From positions 620,001-684,000 of the forward strand of contig JAQQWL010000005.1 of NCBI GenBank assembly GCA_038363925.1: DNA of 64,000 nt, written 5' to 3'. This DNA is from Apiospora phragmitis (Eukaryota > Ascomycota > Sordariomycetes > Amphisphaeriales > Apiosporaceae). A program made the translations under genes and the position numbers. The notes under the pieces were generated by a model. The model ran no database searches, was not told the DNA's origin, and saw only the letters and a program-made list of their open reading frames with translations. Below, one piece after another: positions 56,596 through 64,000 of this stretch (its first letter is position 1; each line of letters begins with the position of its first letter).

Positions 56596-57882
56596 ATGTT
56601 CGAGTTAGCTTCCTTCGGAGCGCTCTGGGTGTTCCTCCTGACACCCTCGTGGCTCAAATTTCACATGGGTCTCTGGTGAGTTCCGGCGCATCACGACTTG
56701 CTGCTCGAGCTGTAGTCCAGCTCACATACGGTGCGCAGAAAATAATTCTATGCAGGCTATGGCGCTACACCCGCACCATTGTTCATATAATTAGTCATTG
56801 GATGTATAAGTCGAAGCCGATCCCGGCCGAGCCCAAATACACCCCTTCTGACGTGACGGTTGTTATCCCCACCATCCACAATTGCCCCGAGGAGCTGCGC
56901 ACTTCGTTGCAGAGCATCCTGGCCTGTAAGCCCTACGAGATGATCATGATTACTACCCGGGACAAGTACGCAGCCCTCGAGAAACTGGTCGAGTCTCTGC
57001 CGTTTTCCAGGATCCGCATTCTCTGCACCAACATTGCCAACAAGCGCCTCCAAGTCTGCAAGGCTCTCCCCCGAAGTCAAGACCTCGATCACCATCATGG
57101 CAGATGACGATGTCTGGTGGCCTCCAACTCTGCTGCCCTGGATTCTTGCCCCGTTCGAGGATGCCAAGATTGGAGGAGTCGGTACATGCCAGCGAGTACG
57201 CCGCGAACGCACTGCCTCGTGGACCGACAACGTCTGGAACTGGCTCGGCGCCGCCTATATCGAGCGGCGCAACTTCGAGATCTCGGCTACTCATAACATG
57301 GACGGCGGAACTTCGTGCATGTCTGGCCGCACCGGCGCCTACCGATCAGAGATTCTTTCGAGCGGAGACTTCCTCGACGGGTTCCAACGCGAGCGTTGGG
57401 GCAAGTTTATCCTTAACGCCGACGACGACAACTTCGTGACCCGATGGCTCGTCAACCACCAGTGGAAGACCTGGATTCAGTACGAGAAGGAATGCGAAAT
57501 CGAGACGACGCTGGAATACGGCATGAAGTTTATGTACCAATGCTCTCGATGGGCACGCAGCAACTGGCGCAGCAACTGGACGAGCTTGGTTAAGGAGCGA
57601 AACGTGATTACGTGAGTGCATCCATTTTATAAAACCCTTTGATTGGCTAAACTAATTTTTTTGGATGGTAGTCAGCAGCCGTGGTGCACTTACGCTCTTC
57701 ACCTGGTCACCTTCACTTCGCTGGCCTTTATTGGAGACCCCCTGATTCTGCTGACCCTTTGGTGGGGCACAGCTAATTGGGACCCGGAAACCCGGCACTA
57801 CGTCCTGATTGCCGAACTGGTTTGGATGTTCCTCTTTACCAAGACGGTTAAGCTTGTTGGTCTCTGGCGTCGCCATCCTTAG
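56596..57882 (+). pseudogene. Family-2 glycosyltransferase (Cps1-like polysaccharide synthase), frameshifted
   Basis: Exon 1 (56596-56675) encodes a hydrophobic N-terminus starting MFELASFGALWVFLL, a signal anchor. An 80-nt intron (56676-56755) leads to YTPSDVTVVIPTIHN, the GT-2 nucleotide-sugar start. The catalytic motifs are present: ITIMADDDVWWPP, NMDGGTSCMSGRTGAYR, NADDDNFVTRW and the processive QCSRW (QxxRW). A 60-nt intron (57612-57671) precedes two membrane segments. Relatives are membrane enzymes making polysaccharide from UDP-sugars. Two defects are visible. One surplus base lies in the C run at 57069-57073, between CKAL and PEVKTSI. The second is a TAG at 57880-57882 (Gln expected), after which family-like LLFYFVSVIFSYFYGLIKIYALF continues in frame. 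Without these the protein would be of normal family length. The stop lies at the border of an AT-rich, RIP-like tract. Confidence 0.78.
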
Positions 57883-58828
57883 GACCTCTTATTCTACTTC
57901 GTCTCCGTTATTTTTAGCTATTTTTATGGTTTGATTAAAATATATGCCTTATTTATTCTTTATGTAGTAAGTTTTACTACGGTCTACCGCTAAGTGCCGC
58001 AGCTAGATATATTAATACGATTAATTAGACGTCGTGGGGTAACCGACTTAATAGTAACGCCCACGACAACCTGCGTATAGCGCCTTAACTTAGTTATTAT
58101 AAATTACTATAAGTCGGTGCTAAGGCGGCTCGATAAACCTTAATATAGTGCTAGTCGTATACCCGGTCGGCGTTAACCGTTCTATAAACGCCTAGAACTT
58201 ATAAATAATTAATTAATCCCTTTTAAAAGCGACCGGGCTAAGTTATATAATAACTTCATAATTTATAATTAGACTCGGATCAAGATCTCTTTTATTTTAC
58301 TAGTCTAAAGATATATAGAATCGGAGTGATAATATTCGATTAATTGAAAGCTAGTGCTTGCCCTTCTTTCTTCGTTTCTAAGAAAATGGCTAGGACGGCT
58401 TCTTATAGTAATAAAAAGGCCAGGGCTTAATTATATTATTTCTTTTCGAAGCTTGCGCTTTATTCTCCTTGTTTATAGGCAGCTTATAACGTAGATATCG
58501 TAAGCTTATTTAAATATTCGCCGTTAGTAAGCTCGTTAAGCTCTTTAGCTTCTGGCGCTGTTATTACCTCGATACCGTTTACTTTCTCGTTCCCGTTATC
58601 CGGACCATTATTGCGGTTACGATCAGACTTATACACCACTATACATATCTATTGTGGTAAGCTTTTATAAACAGGATTATATAACTATATAACGTAAATA
58701 AAATATACTGGTAAAATGGGACTTAAGTTGGAGGCGGCCGACTTAATACGATGCCTACGGTAATAGGCGCAATGTCTCGCATTAGAAAATAGCGGCACGT
58801 TTAACTCCTAACCGCGGATGGCACTTAC
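57883..58828. other. AT-rich RIP-like tract
   Basis: Stops occur in every frame and TA is abundant from just after the glycosyltransferase to about 58830. The first 90 bases are the decayed end of that gene. The rest is unidentified. Composition changes abruptly to GC-rich at about 58.83 kb. Confidence 0.5.
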
Positions 58829-59287
58829 GTGAAGGGAGCGCTACTAGCGGCGACCTTATGCTTGAAAGCTATTATAGCGGCGTCTTTGAACTCTCTACTA
58901 GGGCCGACGCTGGCCTCCTCGCCAAGACCCTCGACTCTCTGTCCTTCGCCCAGGCGGCCGTCTTGCTGCTGGGACTCAGCACCGCCGCCACCGCCATGTT
59001 CCAGACGCATGCCATGGCGCTGCTCCTGCCCACTGCCCCGTCTGCAGCCTAGAACAGGGACAAGGACGGCAAGAAGGTCTTTCTCGTGGGGGCGGCCGCC
59101 CCAGCGTCGGCAGCTGCGATATCCAGCTCGCCGGCACGGCCGGCACGCGCAACCAGGACTGCTGCCAAAACCTCAGCGTACGGTGGGTCTTCGACTCCTG
59201 CGACGAGAACGTCGAGGATGCGATCGTCGAAGCCCTCCGGGGCCGCGAGTGTATCGGCCCAAGGTTCTCTCCTCAGCTGACTGTCTC
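58829..59287 (+). other. GC-rich segment with coding-like pieces
   Basis: On the plus strand, ELSTRADAGLLAKTLDSLSF (about 58890) and, in another frame, VRWVFDSCDENVEDAIVEAL (about 59180) look protein-like and may belong to one decayed gene. The segment abuts the 3' end of the GUF1 pseudogene, whose normal C-terminus is missing, so a recombination junction near 59.28 kb is likely. Family not recognised. Confidence 0.25.
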
Positions 59288-60565
59288 CTGCCGCCCCAGC
59301 CGCTCGGCCTGCGACTTGTACACGACGCGGCTGATGGCGTCGACGGGCTCCTTGTTGACAAGCAGCGGCGGCTTGACCAGGCCCGCCCGCTTCCGCCCAG
59401 CAGCCTCGTCATTGAGCGTCGCGTTCCCTGGCCGCGCCCTTGAGCTTGCCGAACAGGCTGTCGACCAGCTGTGCCGTTGGCAGCCGGTACTTAATGATGA
59501 CCGACATGCTATGGAAGAACTCGACGGACTCCTGCTTACCGCGGTTCACCTCACAGAGCTCGAGAACCCGGTCCAGGTACTCCTTGTGCACCGTCACCGT
59601 CGCGAGCACGTACGGCTCGTAGCACCCATCGCCCCGCGTGCGGTGGTTCTCGCTGGAACTCGGCCGGATCTGCATGACTTACGCGGTACCGTCCCTCCAG
59701 ACCACCTTCGTCTAGACCACGGGCTCGGTGATGATACTGGCCCCGTGCTCTCGACGCAGGCAGTCCCGGGAACACGCTGGGGCACAGACTACCGAGGAAG
59801 CCTAGCCGCCAGCCGGCTCCCGAGCTTCCGAGTGTTTCTTTGGGTAAAATCACGCACCTGTCGGCGAGCACAAGCCAGCCAAGCCAGCCAAGCGGCGGTA
59901 GTCGTCGCTATCGGTAGGAAAGGCCGTGGCGAAGACCTTGAGTTTGAGCTCCTCGAAGCCGGGGAAGGGGGCCACCATGTTCTCGGAGCCCACGGTGGTG
60001 AAGGCGTGGCCGATCTTGGCGTTCTGAGTCTTCTTGGTACCCGGTGGGAGATGTAGCCGACCTGCGCTGCCGCAAGACCGACTGCGCAGACGGTGCCGTC
60101 GAAGACGCGCACCAGATAGATGACGCCGCGGAGTTCGTCATATTAATAGTCCACCAGCAGCCTGCGCAAGGGCTTTATATGGTCGCCCTTAAGTGTGGGT
60201 ATATTCCCGACGAGGGGCACGAGCGACTGGACGTTGAGGCCCGTCTTGGGGCCTACGCCGATGGCGGTGGTGGAACCGGGTCTGGAAGTAGCCTCGAGCC
60301 GGTTGAGGACACATAGGATATCGGCGGCGCTCAGGTCGATCTCGTGGATAACGGGCAGGATCTCGAAGCGCTCAGCGAAGGCGCGTAGAAGTTGGCGGCT
60401 GGCGGGGCGGGATGCCCTGGCTAGCGTTGACGAGCAGCACGGCGCCGCCACGGCTGGCGAAAGACTCGGTTACCTCGGTGCGGACGTCGACGTGCCCAAG
60501 GGCCTCGACGAGGTGAGGGTATATCATGGAGCCGGTCTGGGCTGTGACGGCCATGCCGCGCTGGT
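59288..60565 (-). pseudogene. GUF1/LepA (elongation factor 4) pseudogene
   Basis: Minus-strand fragments follow mitochondrial GUF1 in order. They are [15 protein letters not shown], then [20 protein letters not shown] and LLVNASQG (G-domain region), EIDLSAADILCVLNRLEA and KTGLNVQSLVP. These are followed by [73 protein letters not shown] and LLVNKEPVDAISRVVYKSQA. GUF1 is a ribosome-bound GTPase supporting mitochondrial translation. Here the P-loop region is absent, about eight residues around the DTPGH switch are lost (only ALGHVD remains), several frame changes and a stop after VVW..DGTA interrupt it, and the C-terminal domain is missing after ERLGRQ. Damage is mainly indels in GC-rich sequence, unlike the RIP-type decay elsewhere. 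A normal gene should exist elsewhere. Confidence 0.8.
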
Positions 60566-61640
60566 GCCCGGCGAGGACGAAGCCCAGCGCATAGGGGGAG
60601 GGCAGTGTGGGCGACGGGCGCTAGGTGGTTCGAGGGGCGACCTGACAGGAGACCGCAGGAAGTCTTGTTAGCTGCAGACCAGCCGAGGCTCTAGAACGGC
60701 GGGATGGCGCCAACTCGAAGTCGCGCAGCGCGGGCAGCCCATCGCCGAGGTTCGGACGGAGAAGTGTGGCGTCGTCCACGCGGGTGGATCGGGCAAGTCA
60801 CCCTCCGGGTCCGAAGACGACCATAGTTCAAGATCGTTTGAGGGGCATACACTCCGAGCAGGTTGGCGATCTGGTAGGATCCGACTCGTCAAGACATCGG
60901 CCCATCGTCGGGTAGGCTGGCATGTAGAACCCGTAGGTGCAAGCTGTTTTCGAGGAATCGGCCGGCGCGGCGTGCACAAAGTGGAGCGTCGGGGAAAAGG
61001 TCCGATGGCCCTGGGAGAAGTCGGTGGCTCGTGATCGGGGTAGCGTCGTCTGCGCCGCGGAGGCACGCCCTTCCTCGCGTCGCCTCGCCTCGGCGTCTGT
61101 CGCGGGCGTTGGCTGGCTGTCTTCGTGATCGGAAGCGCGGCTAGGTGGAGTCGACAGCACGTGCGCGCGTCTCACGATGCGCGTCTCGATGCGCGCTGGG
61201 CCTGGTACACGGAAGGTACGACGCCGCGGCGAGGTGCGATCAGACAGAGGCAGGTGCGGGTGTTGCCCTCCGGTGCACTACACAGCCCTGTGGTGAACGT
61301 CACGTGCTGCGACGCACAAGCCAGCTAACGCGCTTCCCCCTCCGTCCTGCCAAGTCGCCCATGCATCAACTGGTTACCCGCCTGCACCATCCCCTCTGGG
61401 AACTCATCGAGCACAAGTGCACGCTCTGTTTCTTCGGGCCTCCGGTTCGAAGACCGGTTGTCTCGTCCTAGCTGCCCGTTGCGCGCTTCGGAAATGTAGC
61501 CGAGCGGCCAATGCAGAGGCCTGTCAAGACGAGTGCACTAGCCAGGCCTATAACGACTGCCGTAGCCGTATCCCTCCAGACTATTCTACGGCGAGGCACA
61601 AGGCTGTTCGTTCGATTTTCTTTCTGGACCAAGCAATATT
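60566..61640. other. GC-rich, no supported gene
   Basis: Overlapping open frames on both strands (60668-61175 minus, 60937-61471 plus) are kept open by GC composition. No P-loop or mitochondrial leader for the GUF1 copy could be identified upstream of 60565. Nothing can be assigned. Confidence 0.35.
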
Positions 61641-62990
61641 GACGGTTTCTGCATTACCGTTTTAAAAAATGTATATCGACGCAAGCCTCCGCAATTAAGG
61701 ACTCCGCGAATCTGCCTACGACCCCGATACTGAACGAATAGCCGAACTTTGCTAACCTTAATACGTTGTTTAATAGCGTCTCGGCCTAAACATAGATCCC
61801 TTACGCCGCGCAGCGTTTTATTACTAGCTTATTCCTTTTTACGAAAACCGAGATATGTAAGCTTTATATCGGTACTTAACCGTATAAACGTGTTACGTGC
61901 TAGGTGTTTTTACCCCGGAACTCGGCCACCGCAGCTATACCTCTTACCTTTATTAATTTGAAGCACATCGACTACCCGAGGGCCAATTCGCTCTAGGTGT
62001 ACGAAGCACTAGCTAACGAACCCGCTCGCGAATTAAATAAGCGGCGACACCAACTGCTCGTCCCCCCCCTTATGCCTCTAGAATACCGACGAGGATCCCT
62101 ACATTTTAGTCGTAATAATCGCGCTGGCGCAATAGGCCGGATATAGAAGGCGGAGACGGAAATACGGGCGGTTAGCACTAACACGAAAGAAAACAAGTAC
62201 CACTAGCGAGACATATTTTCCGTATACACGGCGATAGTGTTTTAGGGCGCTCCCAGCTATATTCTATAATTTAAACTATACCGTACTTCACGTAATATAA
62301 GGTTTATTATTAAACACTAAAAAGCTACGTTATTCCTAATACTAGGGCTGGCGGAGTACTTAGGACGGCTGCTAGGTAGTAGTCCTTTCGCGACACACCG
62401 CACGTCCTACGCCGAAGCGTAAGCGTAATTCCGCGGACGATAGTTACATCTTCAAATAAACAAAACACGAACTTATAATTGGCCTGTAGTACCTTTATTC
62501 TTAATCCTTTATTACTTTTGTCTCGTTATTATTCCGGTCCAGTGGACAAGGCTAGGTGGGACTTCAAGGCTAGTCCCGAATCCATTTAAAGTACAATAAA
62601 ACGGATTTCGAACTTCCATTGGCTGATTTATACCTTTCGTAGAAATAGCTACAATACATTTCAGTTTTAATCTTTCAATCCAATAAGCCTGCTAAGGATA
62701 CGAATATTTATCGAAGGAGAGGTTTAATTAGGGCGTTGGGACGTGGGCGCCAGTTCGTTCCTACTGAGACCCCAGGTATCCTGGGTGGACATCTTATAGG
62801 TAACCGCTGTCTTTGGACCTGGGTTACGCCGATCTGCGGGCGCGTAGGCAGTCAAGCTTCTGCATGCGAGATGAGCCTTACTTCAGAGCCTCCGATCGTA
62901 GTGCTGACCCGCTGTCAGCTATTTTAGTACTTGGAGGCGGGGTTACGGATACGTACTTTGGAACGGCTGTCCCAGGGTCTTTTAGTGTCC
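61641..62990. other. AT-rich RIP-like tract with remnant coding
   Basis: On the plus strand at 61660-62260 one frame keeps protein-like runs (DASLRN, YDPDTERIAELC, FYENRDM, ARHIFRIHGDSVLG) separated by TAG/TAA at positions where Gln or Trp would fit. This suggests a RIP-killed repeat gene, but I could not identify it. The sequence is normal again from about 62.72 kb. Confidence 0.35.
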
Positions 62991-62999
62991 TAGGCACCG

Positions 63000-64000
63000 A
63001 GGATCATTGAGTCCCATCCATGCCCCCCTCTTGCCCCAATCGCGCTGGCCTCTTCGACCCTTCCAGACTCGGCCATTGTTGCGACAGCACGCCCACCCAC
63101 CCCGCGAGACACACAGTCTAGCGACGAAGACATTGTGGAAGCTGTGAGTAAATAGCCCTCGCAGTTGATACTGACCTCAAACGACAGCACCACCACGTCG
63201 CCGCCTTCCGAACTTGAGGATGCCGATACCGAGTATAGTCTGCCAAGCGAGCCCCGGCCCGAACCAGAAGTCGATCGGACACCTAGTATCCGGCTGCAGC
63301 AATCGGGGTTACGGCAGCAGAGCAAGAGAAACACTACGGCAGTAACAAAGTCCAAGAGGCAGAACCAGCTTCCAAACCCGACACGTATGGAGCAACAGAA
63401 TCCAGGAAGAAGAAGCAGTGTCCAAGCCCGACAGATTCAGCAGTAACAGAGTCCAAGAAGCAGAAACGGTTTCCAAGTCCGACAGATGTAGCAGCTCGGT
63501 TAACCAACGCGAATAGTATCCGACGATTTATAACACACGTTACGATATAGAGGACAGGTAGCGTGGCGCTTCCAGATTTTCGCATTACCGGGGACTGGGT
63601 TGAACGAGCGGCGAAACACTATATACTTGGCGATAGTTTGGACAATTCCTCCAAGCTTTACAAGTTTCTATCGTTTCTCGCAAAAGTCCAGGTCGCCTAG
63701 AGTATCGACGAAGGGGCTGCCGACATGATCGAAAAGGTCCTAAAAAGACTAGGAAAAGGGGTAGACCCCAAAACACGGAAGACGTTCCAGGACCAGCTGA
63801 AGTTCCCACGCAGCCTGGTAAGGGCTCTAGGAGAATATCGCAATCTGCTGTCTTTCCTTCCATTAGACGATGATGGCCCTGTGACTATGAAGGACTACTT
63901 GCAAATGGCAGGTGATACCACGACAGCGTTCCACGCCGCTCTCGGGAACGACCCGAAGATATTACGATCCTCGCTAGGGTGGGTTGTTCATTCGAAAGGT
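63000..64000 (+). pseudogene. Broken orphan gene, continues beyond the window
   Basis: The frame from about 63000 (SSTLPDSAIVATARPPTPRD, then SSDEDIVEAV) passes one TAG at about 63151 (Gln would fit). It continues as an acidic/Pro-rich segment, then a 48-bp tandem repeat encoding TESKKQKRFPSPTD-like units with one frame change, then RRFITH, a TAG, and ITGDWVERAAKHYILGDSLD. After another TAG near 63698 a long open stretch (DPKTRKTFQDQLKFPRSLVR, TTTAFHAALGNDPKILRSSL) runs to the window end. The ends of introns were not found at the stops. Three C-to-T or G-to-A type stops suggest mild RIP. The family is not recognised. The basic repeat followed by a helical domain suggests a nuclear protein. 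Confidence 0.4.
63340..63484 (+). repeat. 48-bp coding tandem repeat, 3 units
   Basis: Three imperfect units of about 48 bp share AGTCCAAGAAGCAGAA and TCCAAG.CCGACAGAT. The second and third read in one frame as TESRKKKQCPSPTD and TESKKQKRFPSPTD. The first is offset by a one-base indel. Confidence 0.65.

Noticed and set aside
59316..60056. 246-codon plus-strand ORF
   Set aside because: Antisense of the GUF1 pseudogene in GC-rich DNA, with no motif of its own.
61486..61560. tRNA-like segment (TGTAGCCGAGCGGCC, D-arm-like)
   Set aside because: It resembles the start of a leucine or serine tRNA, but I could not build an acceptor stem, anticodon arm and T arm around it. A covariance-model scan would decide.
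1..64000. Biosynthetic gene cluster or telomere
   Set aside because: No polyketide or peptide synthase, terpene cyclase or transporter set was seen, and no TTAGGG array is present. The regulators and single glycosyltransferase do not form a cluster.

Overview
This window looks like nuclear DNA of a filamentous ascomycete (Pezizomycotina, probably Sordariomycetes). The evidence is short GT-AG introns of about 45-80 nt with CTAAC/CTGAC-type branch sites, fungal-specific families (Zn2Cys6 regulator, velvet-like protein, F-box orphan family, pogo/Fot1-type transposon), and long AT-rich tracts in which old coding sequence is riddled with TAA/TAG stops explained by C-to-T and G-to-A changes. That last pattern is the mark of repeat-induced point mutation (RIP). 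Gene density is low and broken genes outnumber intact ones, so the region reads as accessory, subtelomere-like or otherwise repeat-rich chromosome.

Layout. 1-12 kb: mostly empty sequence with a decayed Est1-type gene (4.15-6.01 kb, +) and a probably disrupted C2H2 zinc-finger gene (7.07-8.28 kb, -). 12-17 kb: an apparently intact two-exon C2H2 regulator (+), an Hsp70-like remnant (-) and a three-exon Zn2Cys6 regulator (-). 17-28.5 kb: RIP-affected block with two repeat families in two copies each, a candidate solo LTR, a near full-length F-box pseudogene (+) and a full-length insulysin (M16 peptidase) pseudogene (-), the last two arranged tail to tail. 29-34.5 kb: a broken Ies1-like (INO80 subunit) copy, an orphan gene with one frameshift, and a velvet-like ORF. 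36.6-40 kb: strongly AT-rich decayed DNA. 40.7-42.3 kb: an orphan gene modelled with three exons. 42.8-45.1 kb: a degenerate tandem array. 45.36-47.45 kb: an orphan two-exon gene bracketed by related minisatellites in opposite orientation. 48.7-51.1 kb: a 51-residue zinc-ribbon protein, an intact APH/choline-kinase-like gene and a small two-exon ORF. 53.8-55.8 kb: a complete, un-mutated pogo-type transposon. 56.6-57.9 kb: a family-2 glycosyltransferase gene with a 1-nt frameshift, whose end runs into RIP-affected DNA. 59.3-60.6 kb: a GUF1/LepA pseudogene. 63-64 kb: a broken orphan gene running off the window.

The genes do not form a pathway or cluster: there is no biosynthetic core enzyme and no co-oriented set. 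The coherent story is genome defence and decay. Duplicated host genes and repeats have been mutated, other copies have decayed by indels, and a later transposon remains clean. I found no convincing new molecular system. The best candidates for a second look are the orphan gene with inverted minisatellite flanks (45.4-47.5 kb), the clean transposon, and the RIP-killed insulysin/F-box pair. Exon boundaries were called by eye and family assignments rest on recalled family patterns, not on a database search.
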